Below, in pieces: positions 55,795-64,000 of a DNA stretch of 64,000 nt. The notes under the pieces are model-generated. The model was not told the origin of the DNA, searched no databases, and was given only the letters and a program-made list of their open reading frames with translations. Location: the NCBI GenBank assembly GCA_030427835.1, contig JAUICN010000006.1:62001-126000 (forward strand). Reading direction: 5' to 3'. Position 1 is the stretch's first letter, and every line of letters starts with the position of its first letter. This DNA is from Polyangia bacterium. Lineage in GTDB: Bacteria; Myxococcota_A; Polyangia; Polyangiales; JAUICN01. A program made the position numbers and the translations under genes.

Positions 55795-57204
55795 ATGTCT
55801 CCGGCCCCATTTGCATTGATCGCCATGCCCAATCTTCCCAAAGGAGTGCCCATCCAAGCCACCGTAGGGAACTGCCGCATCCTTAAGGAAATTGGCAGTG
55901 GCGGAATGGCGGTGGTCTACAAGGCCATTCAAGAGCCGCTCGGTCGCCTCGTGGCCGTCAAAGCGCTCAAGTCTTCGGTCGCCATTGACCAGCAGTTCGC
56001 AAAGCGCTTCGAGCGTGAGGCCCACTTCATGGCCTCCCTACAACACGAAAACATCATCCACGTTCACGACCTCGTGAAACACGGCAACACCATGGCCATC
56101 GTCATGGAATACGTGGATGGCGTGGATCTCTACGATCTGCTGGAAGTCTCCCCGGTGTTCCCTCCCGAGGTAGCGGCCATCGTCACGCTGCAGGTGGCCC
56201 ACGCGCTCGAATACGCCCACTTCCGCGGCATCATCCATCGAGACATCAAGCCCGCCAACATCATGGTGGCCAAAAACGGCGAAGTGAAACTCATGGATTT
56301 CGGCATCGCCCGCGACGAGCGTTTGCGCGACCTCACAGAAACCGGCACAGGCCTCGGCACTCCCGCCTACATGAGCCCCGAACAGATCCTGGGTGATCGT
56401 CTCGACTCCCGAAGCGATCATTTCTCTCTCGGCATAGTGCTCTACCAAATGCTCACCGGTCGAAAACCGTTCATGGATGATGATTCTCGCAGCGTCATGC
56501 AACGCATTCGATTGGATCACCCCACCCCAGCTCGCAAACTTAACCACGATGTTCCCCGCGCACTCGATCGAATTCTTGATCGATGTTTGCAAAAGTCACC
56601 AGACGATCGGTACGCCTCCACACAAACACTCATCAATGAGCTCACCGAGTTTCTCGCCTCCAGGGCCACCGCCCACCACAGTGCGCGCCTGGTGGGATAC
56701 CTTGAGGAAACGGCCATCGTCTCCGACGAAGAGGCCAAGGAACTGCTGCAACATACCCACCTGCAACCAAAGGTGGTGGGTAGATCCCGCCGTCAGTTCC
56801 TACGGTCCGTATTGCTCACCCAAACGCTATTGCTGTTGCTCATGTGTGGTGGGTTCGTCTACGTGGCCCTCACCCAGGAGAACCCAACACGGGATTTCCA
56901 TGCATCGGCCTTTTCTACCAACCTGATTCTGGGTGGTGACCCCCAGCCCAGCGACAAGCAACTTACTGGAACACTACGCGTTCGCGTGGATCCCTGGGCC
57001 CACGTCTGGGTGGATGGCCAACGCCGTTTCACTACCCCGAGTGCCCAACCCCTGGAACTCACCGCAGGCACGCACTACCTGCGCTTTGAAAACCCCTACT
57101 ATCAAGAGCAGGAACAGAAAATACAAATCAAGGCCTCCGAAGAACAGGTGCTTCATATCGAGCTGAAACCCAACACCCCAGCACCCGCAACAGGTCTTCC
57201 GTGA
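55795..57204 (+). CDS. membrane Ser/Thr kinase with extracytoplasmic PEGA domain
   Basis: A 469-residue kinase: glycine loop GSGGMAVVY, VAVK (Lys56), HRDIKPANI (Asp140), DFG (158-160) and GTPAYMSPEQ, all intact. A membrane helix follows at about 345-365 (LTQTLLLLLMCGGFVYVAL), then a PEGA domain (about 385-460; GTLRVRVDPWAHVWVDGQR). The next gene starts inside its stop (GTGA), so kinase and LysM protein are translated together. This suggests sensing of peptidoglycan or envelope stress (inference). Confidence 0.93.
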   Translation: MSPAPFALIAMPNLPKGVPIQATVGNCRILKEIGSGGMAVVYKAIQEPLGRLVAVKALKSSVAIDQQFAKRFEREAHFMASLQHENIIHVHDLVKHGNTMAIVMEYVDGVDLYDLLEVSPVFPPEVAAIVTLQVAHALEYAHFRGIIHRDIKPANIMVAKNGEVKLMDFGIARDERLRDLTETGTGLGTPAYMSPEQILGDRLDSRSDHFSLGIVLYQMLTGRKPFMDDDSRSVMQRIRLDHPTPARKLNHDVPRALDRILDRCLQKSPDDRYASTQTLINELTEFLASRATAHHSARLVGYLEETAIVSDEEAKELLQHTHLQPKVVGRSRRQFLRSVLLTQTLLLLLMCGGFVYVALTQENPTRDFHASAFSTNLILGGDPQPSDKQLTGTLRVRVDPWAHVWVDGQRRFTTPSAQPLELTAGTHYLRFENPYYQEQEQKIQIKASEEQVLHIELKPNTPAPATGLP

Positions 57205-58199
57205 CTTCCAACAAGTTCCGATCAACAGCCCCCGCGGTCGCTGCCTGGTTTGCGCTTGGGATCCTAACTTCATCCCCTGGCGGGGCACAGGTCCGCACGG
57301 AGGAGGTTACCGATCTCCATACCCACACCCACGTCGTACGCGAAAGCGAAAGCCTCGCATCCATTGCACAGCTCTACTACGGCGACCCCCAAAAAGAACG
57401 CATCCTAGTGGCCGAAAACAGCCTTGAGAACGCCCATGGCATTCAGGTGGGCATGCTGCTGCTCATCCCCTGGACCCAATACTACCGCGTCGCACAGGGA
57501 GACTCCTGGTTTGGCTTGGCCGAGGCATTCTACGGAAAATCCCACCGCTCCTTTGTGCTCACGCAAAACAACCCATCCAGTGCCGCCACCGCCCCCGATC
57601 CAGGTGCCCAACTTCGGGTACCCTATCCCTTGCGCCACGTCGTACAAACCGGAGACACACTGTTGCGCATCGCTCACCGTTACTACGAGGATCCCAAGGA
57701 AGGCCTCACCACGATTCGGCGTTTCAATCGCATGCGCACCATGCGGCCCCGCCGTGGAACCGTACTACTCATCCCGCTCTCCAATCTGGAGCTCACCGAG
57801 CAGGGCCGAACCCGAGTCACGCCGGTCAACGCAGAGAACCTCCAGGAAGGCCGTGCCCGCAAGCAGCAGGCGGCCATTGACGCGCAACTACCCACCCTCG
57901 AAACCCTGCAACGGGGCGGTCGCTATGTGGAACTGGTGGCGCTCGCCAACCGGTTGCTTGGCAACCCCGACATCACCGAATCCCAAACCCAGGTGGCCCG
58001 CCGGGAACTGGCCCTGGCCTACGTGGCCTTAAACGCCCCCGACATGGCCACACAGATCTTTTCTCGCATGCTCGAAAACCAGCCCGCCATGGAGTTGGAC
58101 CGTACACGCACCTCACCGAAGGTACTCAGGGCGTTTGAAGCTGCCCAACAGCCAGTCCGGAAGCCAACCCAGCAACCAGCGGAACAGGCGACCCAATAG
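57201..58199 (+). CDS. exported LysM-repeat protein
   Basis: A 332-residue protein with a signal peptide (about 1-29) and three LysM-type modules: HVVRESESLASIAQLYYGD (about 48 on), YRVAQGDSWFGLAEAFYG (about 97 on) and HVVQTGDTLLRIAHRYYED (about 147 on). LysM binds peptidoglycan glycan strands. The C-terminal half is helical and TPR-like. GTG start overlapping the kinase stop by four bases. Probably the cell-wall-binding partner of the kinase. Confidence 0.88.
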   Translation: MTSNKFRSTAPAVAAWFALGILTSSPGGAQVRTEEVTDLHTHTHVVRESESLASIAQLYYGDPQKERILVAENSLENAHGIQVGMLLLIPWTQYYRVAQGDSWFGLAEAFYGKSHRSFVLTQNNPSSAATAPDPGAQLRVPYPLRHVVQTGDTLLRIAHRYYEDPKEGLTTIRRFNRMRTMRPRRGTVLLIPLSNLELTEQGRTRVTPVNAENLQEGRARKQQAAIDAQLPTLETLQRGGRYVELVALANRLLGNPDITESQTQVARRELALAYVALNAPDMATQIFSRMLENQPAMELDRTRTSPKVLRAFEAAQQPVRKPTQQPAEQATQ

Positions 58200-58250
58200 G
58201 GCACTCGCATTGACCGATCGTCCTCAGTTCCCTAGATCGAGGCACCTCCG

Positions 58251-59063
58251 ATGATCCCTATCCGTGACATCAACCCGGTGCGTACCAAACCGCTGGTCCT
58301 CTACGTGATTATCGGCATCAACGTGGCGGTATGGTTCTACCAGGTCCAGCTATCTGCCGTGGGTGGTGGCGATGCCATGCAGGCCTTTGTGCTCCGGTTT
58401 GGCGTGGTTCCCAAAGCGTTCGTCACCGGGAGCCTTGGTAGCCTGGTCACCCCCGTAACCAGCATGTTCATGCACGGTGGCTGGCTGCACATCATCGGCA
58501 ACATGTGGTTTCTGTGGGTCTTTGGTGACAACGTGGAAGACAAACTCGGCCCCCGCCGGTTCCTTCTTTTTTACGTGCTCTCCGGCGTCATCGCAGCGCT
58601 GGCCCAGGTGGTCATCAATCCCGAAAGCAACATTCCCATGGTGGGTGCCTCAGGCGCCGTGTCTGGAATTCTAGCGGCCTACGTGATGCTGTTTCCCAGG
58701 GCGAAGGTGGTCACTCTGATCCCCATTTTCTTCTTTTTGCATTTTGCTCGAATCCCCGCGGCCTTCTTCATCTTCATCTGGTTCGGCATGCAGCTGCTCA
58801 ATGCCTCGGCCTCCCTGGTAACCATTGGGGAAGACACCGGCGGCACCGCGTTCTTTGCACATGTGGGTGGATTCGTGGGTGGCCTTGCGATGGTCTGGTG
58901 GTTCTTAAGAGATTCCAGGAAACCACCGAAGGCCCGCAAACACAAGGTGCACCACCAGCCCCGGCAGGACAGTCACCGCCCTTCGCCCATAGCGTCAAAG
59001 CGACCCCAGGCGGAACCTCCCAAGAGAAGAAGCTCAAAGGGATACGACAAGGGCTACCGCTAG
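58251..59063 (+). CDS. rhomboid-family intramembrane serine protease
   Basis: A 270-residue polytopic protease that cleaves membrane-anchored substrates. HGGWLHIIGNMWFLWVFGDN carries the conserved HxxxN segment, GASGAVSG gives catalytic Ser134, and AHVGGFVGG gives catalytic His204, so the active dyad is complete. About six helices, then a basic tail (KKPP/KHKVHHQ type) in the cytoplasm. ATG 58251 follows CACCTCCG. Substrates unknown; the many lipoproteins nearby are not obvious ones. Confidence 0.92.
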   Translation: MIPIRDINPVRTKPLVLYVIIGINVAVWFYQVQLSAVGGGDAMQAFVLRFGVVPKAFVTGSLGSLVTPVTSMFMHGGWLHIIGNMWFLWVFGDNVEDKLGPRRFLLFYVLSGVIAALAQVVINPESNIPMVGASGAVSGILAAYVMLFPRAKVVTLIPIFFFLHFARIPAAFFIFIWFGMQLLNASASLVTIGEDTGGTAFFAHVGGFVGGLAMVWWFLRDSRKPPKARKHKVHHQPRQDSHRPSPIASKRPQAEPPKRRSSKGYDKGYR

Positions 59064-59079
59064 CTCGGTCCACTCGGTC

Positions 59080-61167
59080 GTGAACAACGCACCCCTCACC
59101 ACCACCGACGTACTCGGCCCCGATGGGCTGCTGGGAAGAAACATGCCCGACCACGAGTATCGGCCCGGTCAATTGCACATGGGCCAATCCGTGGAACGCA
59201 CCCTGAACGACGATGGCGTGCTGTTGGTTGAAGCTGGCACCGGTACCGGTAAAACCCTCGCCTACCTGGTCCCCGCCATTCTTTCAGAGAAACGGGTGGT
59301 GATCTCCACGGGCACCAAAGCCCTACAGGATCAAATCATCCAACGGGACATCCCCCGACTGCGCGACCACACGGGACTCCAGTTCGAGGCAGCAGTCATG
59401 AAAGGTCTGGAAAACTACCTTTGCCTGCGCCGGGCAGAGGAGTTCGCCATGTCTTCCAAACCCGCAGAGCCCGCCCACCGCAGGTACCTCACCCCCCTGG
59501 CCCAATGGCAAAACGACACCTCCTCTGGGGATCGCGCACAGGCCCACGGGATTCCAGAAACGGCCTCCCTCTGGAACCACGTGCTCAGCAGCAGCGAAAC
59601 CCGCCTTGGCGCCCGCTGCCCCCACTACGACGCGTGCTTTGTGACTCGCATGCGGCAAAAGGCCCAGGCTGCCCAGATCATTGTCGTCAATCACCACCTA
59701 TTCTTTGCGGACCTGGCAGCACGGCGCTCCAACTTTGGGTCCGTCATTCCCGAATACGACGCCGTCGTGTTGGATGAGGCCCACGAAATCGAAGACGTGG
59801 CCACCCAGTTCTTTGGAATACGCATCTCCACCCGCCAGCTCGAACACCTATCCCGTGACGTGCACGCCCTCGCGGTGGGTGTACCCATCGACGTGGTTCG
59901 CGCAGCCCAATCCCATGTGGCGCGCGCATCGGATCTATTCTCCACCCTGCTGGGGCAACTTCCCACCCCCGCGACGTCTAGGGTTTCTGGGCCGAGTACT
60001 TCTTCAGATGGATCCCCCTCGGTGCCCCGGCTGGAGATCCAACCCGAGCACCTCACCGCCTCGGTTCAGTCCACCGCCCATGAGCTAGATCACGTGCTCG
60101 AGCAGCTCGGCGCCACCCTGCAATCCACCGCTCGCAAGGACGAAAGGGCCGCCCACCTGAAGCGCCGCACCAGCCGCATGCGCAACCATCTAGCCCAGTT
60201 TGCGGAACCTCCCCATCACGAGGCCAGTACCCATAGCCATGTGCGTTGGCGTGAGCGCAAGGGCCGTCAGGATATCATCGGTGCAAGCCCCGTGGATGCG
60301 GGCGCAGTCCTCCGTGAGCACCTTTTTCTGAGTACCCCTGCCGTGGTCCTTACCAGCGCCACCCTCACCACCACCCGCTCCAAGGGCGAACCCTCATTCG
60401 ACTTCCTACGCCAGCGCACGGGGCTCAACGAGATGGAAACCGTGGAAGAGGCCGTGGTGGAATCCCCCTTCGACTACGGGCAACAATCCGCCCTGTACCT
60501 GGCCCATGACCTGCCCGATCCCCGTGCGGGCAACTACCCCGCCCTTGCGGCGGAACGCATTTGTGAACTGGTGGCCCTGGTAGGCGGCGGCGTGTTTGTA
60601 CTCTGCACTTCGTTGCAAATGATGCGCGAACTTCACAAACGGTGTACCTCGCCCGAGCAAGCCCACCCCATCACCCAGCCCACCCTGCTCCAGGGCCAAT
60701 CCGGAAAGCAGGCCACCCTGGAGATGTTCCGCACCCAGCGCAATGCCGTGCTCTTTGCCACCTCCGGATTCTGGCAGGGAATCGACGTCCCAGGGGATGC
60801 CCTACGCATGGTCATCATCGACAAGCTCCCCTTTGAAGTCCCCACCGATCCCCTGGTGCGTGCCCGTTGCGCTCGCCTGGAGGAGCAGGGTGAATCCCCC
60901 TTCATGAGGTACCTGGTACCCTCCGCCGCGCTCACCCTAAAACAGGGCTTTGGAAGGCTCATCCGCACCCAAAAAGACCGCGGCATCGTGGCCCTACTGG
61001 ACAGCCGAATCACCACGAAAGGCTACGGAAAAACCTTCCTAAGAAGCCTCCCCCCCGCCCAACAACTCAAAAGCCTAGAAACCCTGAAAGACTTCTGGAA
61101 CAAACCCAAAGGTCAACAGAAACCACCAAAAGAACCTTCCACGAAAGGGTCAGGCCCACACCCCTAA
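59080..61167 (+). CDS. DinG/YoaA-type superfamily 2 DNA helicase
   Basis: A 695-residue XPD-like helicase from GTG 59080. Walker A GTGTGKT (residues 53-59), DEAH at 232-235 (VVLDEAHEIEDVA), NHHLFFADL before it, and the C-terminal GFWQGIDVPG and QGFGRLIRTQKD motifs. The iron-sulfur domain is abnormal: Cys115, Cys180 and Cys186 occupy three cluster positions, but Arg175 stands where the second ligand should be. It lies 16 bases after the rhomboid gene. Confidence 0.92.
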   Translation: MNNAPLTTTDVLGPDGLLGRNMPDHEYRPGQLHMGQSVERTLNDDGVLLVEAGTGTGKTLAYLVPAILSEKRVVISTGTKALQDQIIQRDIPRLRDHTGLQFEAAVMKGLENYLCLRRAEEFAMSSKPAEPAHRRYLTPLAQWQNDTSSGDRAQAHGIPETASLWNHVLSSSETRLGARCPHYDACFVTRMRQKAQAAQIIVVNHHLFFADLAARRSNFGSVIPEYDAVVLDEAHEIEDVATQFFGIRISTRQLEHLSRDVHALAVGVPIDVVRAAQSHVARASDLFSTLLGQLPTPATSRVSGPSTSSDGSPSVPRLEIQPEHLTASVQSTAHELDHVLEQLGATLQSTARKDERAAHLKRRTSRMRNHLAQFAEPPHHEASTHSHVRWRERKGRQDIIGASPVDAGAVLREHLFLSTPAVVLTSATLTTTRSKGEPSFDFLRQRTGLNEMETVEEAVVESPFDYGQQSALYLAHDLPDPRAGNYPALAAERICELVALVGGGVFVLCTSLQMMRELHKRCTSPEQAHPITQPTLLQGQSGKQATLEMFRTQRNAVLFATSGFWQGIDVPGDALRMVIIDKLPFEVPTDPLVRARCARLEEQGESPFMRYLVPSAALTLKQGFGRLIRTQKDRGIVALLDSRITTKGYGKTFLRSLPPAQQLKSLETLKDFWNKPKGQQKPPKEPSTKGSGPHP

Positions 61168-61228
61168 CCCCAAAGAACGGGCATGGTGGAACCTACCCCC
61201 AAGGCGAAACCGTCCCAGGGCCTGACCC
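61147..61228. repeat. perfect 11-bp inverted repeat, 60 bases apart
   Basis: GGGTCAGGCCC (61147-61157, inside the end of the helicase gene) is the exact reverse complement of GGGCCTGACCC (61218-61228). Could end transcription of the helicase or mark a small mobile element. Confidence 0.6.
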
Positions 61229-61311
61229 ACTCCACCAACAGAGCGAGACGCTGAAGTGCGAGATCGATTCCTTGTCAGTTTGCCGCTTTCCCCTGCGTCG
61301 GGGAATTCGTC

Positions 61312-61836
61312 TTAGGCCCGTGCGGGCTTGTCACCCTTGAGCATCTCGCCGAAAAAGGCGCCCAACATGGTCACCATGGCGCCCAGCAGCCCACCCACGA
61401 TGTAGGCAAGGAACGGCAACTCGTACACGTCGGCAATGTGCATCAACCAGGCTGTCGTGGGCACCACTGCCAGCATGGCTCCCACAGCGGGCTCCATGAA
61501 CGTTTTGCCCGGGGTCATGTAGGCCACGCCCATTCCCCCCACAAACCAGATACCTGCAGAAATCAGCAGACCAGGCAACCCTTGAGGATCGTAGGAAGTC
61601 ACGACCATGCCCAGCGCCACCAGGAACACCGCCTGCAGGGCCATGTACACCCCGAAGGACACAAATACCCACTTCCACTGAAAGCCGTCCTGCTGGAAGC
61701 GCTGTGCGTAGGCTGCGTCCTCATCGAGGGTCTCTGTTGCCAAGACCTCCAGGCGCGCCCCACAGGAACTGCACCGCTGGGAGTTCGCCGCGTTGTTTGC
61801 ACCACATACCGCACAGATGATTTCTTCGACCGCCAT
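61312..61836 (-). CDS. zinc-ribbon membrane protein
   Basis: A 174-residue protein from ATG 61836, with AAGGAG about 12 bases upstream. The N-terminus is a zinc ribbon (CAVCGANN..SQRCSSCG, residues 8-25), followed by about four membrane helices (from FVSFGVYMALQAVFLVAL on). Proteins of this kind often act in envelope stress or quality control; no specific family. It faces the helicase gene tail to tail. Confidence 0.75.
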   Translation of the reverse strand: MAVEEIICAVCGANNAANSQRCSSCGARLEVLATETLDEDAAYAQRFQQDGFQWKWVFVSFGVYMALQAVFLVALGMVVTSYDPQGLPGLLISAGIWFVGGMGVAYMTPGKTFMEPAVGAMLAVVPTTAWLMHIADVYELPFLAYIVGGLLGAMVTMLGAFFGEMLKGDKPARA

Positions 61837-62056
61837 GGGACCTCGCTCCTTCGGAAAAGCCGTTAAAAAGGCTATCCAACACACCTGGTGACGAGCCTAC
61901 ACCCAAGGGCCGGCCGCCACGCAGAAATCCGTAAGAGTGTCGCCGAAAACCCCCCTTCTGCGCAACCCCCATGAGCAAGATTTACAATCTATCCGCTCTC
62001 CCTGGCCCTATGGTTCGACAGCCTCAGGGCCTGCGGCTAAGTTCCGGCCCAATCCC

Positions 62057-63928
62057 ATGGCCCGCTTCATCGACGAACTCAAACGATCCCACCACTGCAG
62101 CGCCCTGCGCGCCGAAAACGTAGGCCAGGAGGTCGTGCTCTTCGGCTGGGTCCACAACCGCCGCGATCACGGTGGCTGTATCTTTATTGATCTCCGGGAC
62201 AGGGAGGGCGTCACACAAGTCATGTTTGATCCAGACGTCTCCAAAGAGGCCTTCAACGTGGCCGACAGGGCCCGGGGCGAATGGGTCCTGGGGGTACGCG
62301 GCACCGTGTGCGACCGGGGAGACATGAAAAACGACCGCCTCGCCACCGGCGCGATCGAAGTCAACGCCCTGGAGGCCACCGTATTCAATGCGAGCCTCAC
62401 CCCCCCCTTTGAAATCGAAGAAAAGGTGGATACCCACGAGGAAAAGCGCCTGGAGCACCGCTACCTGGACCTCCGCCGCCCACCGCTCCAGCGCAACCTC
62501 ATCAAGCGCCACAAACTCAACCAGGCCACCCGCAACTACCTAAGCGACAACGGGTTCTTGGAAATCGAGACCCCAAGCCTCGTCAAATACACCCCCGGCG
62601 GTGCCCGGAACTTCCTGGTGCCCTCCCGCCAGCACACCGGCAACTTCTACGCCCTGCCCGAAAGCCCCCAGCTCTACAAGCAGCTGCTCATGGTCGCCGG
62701 CTACGACCGCTACTTCCAGATTGTCCGCTGCTTTCGCGACGAGGATCTCCGCCTCGATCGTCAGCCCGAGTTCACCCAAATCGATATCGAGATGAGCTTC
62801 ATCAACCAGGACGATCTCTTCACCATCGTCGAGGGCATGGTCTTCAAGCAGTGGAAAGACGTGCTCGGCGTGGACCTCAAGGAGCGCTACCCCGAGGGCA
62901 CATTCCCACGAATGAAGTTCGCCGAATCCATGGAGAAGTACGGAAACGACAAACCCGATCTCCGCTTTGGCCTACAGCACGTGGAACTCACCGCGCTTAC
63001 CGTGGAACACAACGGTGGTGGTATCGGCATGCTGGAGCCCCTAGCCGCCAAGTTCAAATCCGGTGAATACCGCGCGGACCTCCCAGACGAGATCGTCAAA
63101 GCCATTCGCGTCCCCGCAGATGCGGGCGCCTTCAGCCGTACGGAACTCGACAAGCTTGAAAAGTACGTACGCCAAATGGGTTCCAAGGGCCTGGCCCGCG
63201 CCAAGGTAGGGGAAGACGGATCCAGCTGGGTACAAAGCCCGCTCGCCAAAATGGTCACCGACGACTACCGCAAGGCCGTTAACACAGCCGTTGGGGCATC
63301 CCCCGGCGACATGATTTTCTTCCAGTTCGGCAAGGCCCAAACCGTGCACACCGTCATGGGCAACCTACGGGTGCACCTGGCCCGCAAGTTTGGTTGGATC
63401 CCAGAAAGCGGTGCCGAGGGCGACTGGAACTTCCTCTGGATTGTGGATCCACCACTCTTCGAACAGGAAGACAGCACCGAACAGGGCGGCAAAAAAGGTT
63501 GGGCCGCAGCCCACCACGTATTCACCCGACCCCATGACGAATGTATTGACCTGCTCGAGACCGACCCCGGCAACGTACTCTGCTACCGGTACGATCTGGT
63601 CCTAAACGGGTTCGAAATCGCCGGCGGCTCCATCCGCCTGCACGATCCGGAAGTACAAAAGCGCGTCTTCTCCGTCATCGGCCTAAGCGACGAAGAAGCC
63701 CGTGAAAAATTCGGCTTCCTTTTGGACGCACTGCAACACGGAGCCCCCCCCCACGGAGGCATCGCCTTCGGCATGGACCGCGTGGCCCTACTCGCCTGCG
63801 AAGCCGAATCCATCCGCGACGTCATCGCCTTCCCCAAAACCCAACGCGCAAGCGACCTCATGACCGGCGCCCCCACCCAAGTAGACCCCACCCAACTCGC
63901 CGAACTCCGCATCCGCACCCTGGAGTGA
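62057..63928 (+). CDS. aspS: aspartyl-tRNA synthetase (bacterial type)
   Basis: A 623-residue class II synthetase, usual length ~590. N-terminal OB fold (GWVHNRRDHGG, residues 30-40), catalytic motif 2 (FRDEDLRLDRQPEFTQID), GAD insert (about 300-430), and motif 3 (GIAFGMDRVALL). ATG 62057 is chosen because the OB fold of relatives starts here; an in-frame start at 61937 adds 40 poorly conserved residues. His38 in RRDHGG is typical of non-discriminating enzymes that also charge tRNA-Asn. Confidence 0.96.
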   Translation: MARFIDELKRSHHCSALRAENVGQEVVLFGWVHNRRDHGGCIFIDLRDREGVTQVMFDPDVSKEAFNVADRARGEWVLGVRGTVCDRGDMKNDRLATGAIEVNALEATVFNASLTPPFEIEEKVDTHEEKRLEHRYLDLRRPPLQRNLIKRHKLNQATRNYLSDNGFLEIETPSLVKYTPGGARNFLVPSRQHTGNFYALPESPQLYKQLLMVAGYDRYFQIVRCFRDEDLRLDRQPEFTQIDIEMSFINQDDLFTIVEGMVFKQWKDVLGVDLKERYPEGTFPRMKFAESMEKYGNDKPDLRFGLQHVELTALTVEHNGGGIGMLEPLAAKFKSGEYRADLPDEIVKAIRVPADAGAFSRTELDKLEKYVRQMGSKGLARAKVGEDGSSWVQSPLAKMVTDDYRKAVNTAVGASPGDMIFFQFGKAQTVHTVMGNLRVHLARKFGWIPESGAEGDWNFLWIVDPPLFEQEDSTEQGGKKGWAAAHHVFTRPHDECIDLLETDPGNVLCYRYDLVLNGFEIAGGSIRLHDPEVQKRVFSVIGLSDEEAREKFGFLLDALQHGAPPHGGIAFGMDRVALLACEAESIRDVIAFPKTQRASDLMTGAPTQVDPTQLAELRIRTLE

Positions 63929-64000
63929 CGACCGGCAAACGCGTTGCCTCAAGTCGAGTTTTTGGGGGTCATTCCTTCCAAATATGAAATAGTCGCGAGT

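Noticed and set aside
1-64000. tRNA or rRNA genes
   Set aside because: No cloverleaf with TTCGANNC-type T-loop and matching acceptor arms was noticed; short matches occurred only inside coding genes.

Overview
The window looks like a chromosomal segment of an uncultured Myxococcota-type (former deltaproteobacterial) bacterium. This is inferred from gene style only: two Hanks-type Ser/Thr kinases with PEGA-type partners, many type II signal peptides, Asp/Cys-rich spacers, FG-GAP beta-propeller lipoproteins, bacterial fibrinogen-like 'YCDM-GGGW' domains, and a TonB receptor with a fused N-terminal TonB_C-like domain. I saw no rRNA, tRNA, CRISPR array or intact insertion sequence.

Layout. Positions 1-4627 hold a secreted trypsin-like protease, a lipoprotein with an HEALH zinc-protease motif and, on the minus strand, a lipoprotein and sfsA. 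Positions 4743-15110 run from a Ser/Thr kinase through a TPR/PEGA protein and a Cys-repeat/GGGW lipoprotein into two tandem FG-GAP lipoproteins. Positions 15359-33404 are the most striking part: six very large lipoproteins in a row, all on the plus strand, built from 9-14 copies of a ~40-residue Cys-rich repeat (core N-G-x-E-T-D-V-D-C-G-G) plus one or two fibrinogen-like GGGW domains. With the copy at 7410 there are seven such genes and, by my hand count, 68 repeat units. The genes are mosaics of one another, and a whole intergenic region is duplicated.

Positions 33518-35510 hold a decayed ECF sigma-factor remnant, a lipoprotein and a small unknown gene. Positions 35550-39760 (minus) are a four-gene glycan/lipid-glycosylation operon (two GT2 glycosyltransferases, a polytopic membrane protein, a methyltransferase), next to a DUF2064 transferase and a metallo-beta-lactamase-fold phosphodiesterase (plus). 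Positions 41283-41619 look like a structured non-coding RNA with its own promoter and terminator. It is followed by a ParE/Phd toxin-antitoxin pair, a duplicated 5' fragment of ychF, a lipoprotein and the intact ychF. Positions 45766-51836 carry a PhoB/PhoR-like two-component system, a TonB-dependent receptor and its lipoprotein partner. Positions 52072-55696 hold a tandem family of small Cys-rich lipoproteins, one of them a 5'-truncated relic. Positions 55795-63928 carry a second kinase-PEGA protein, a LysM protein, a rhomboid protease, a DinG-type helicase, a zinc-ribbon membrane protein and aspartyl-tRNA synthetase.

How it may fit together (inference): the window is dominated by outer-membrane and surface lipoproteins. 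The kinase/PEGA genes beside them could couple signalling to envelope or surface display. The GGGW proteins resemble lectin or adhesin architectures, and their mosaic repeats suggest a repertoire diversified by recombination.
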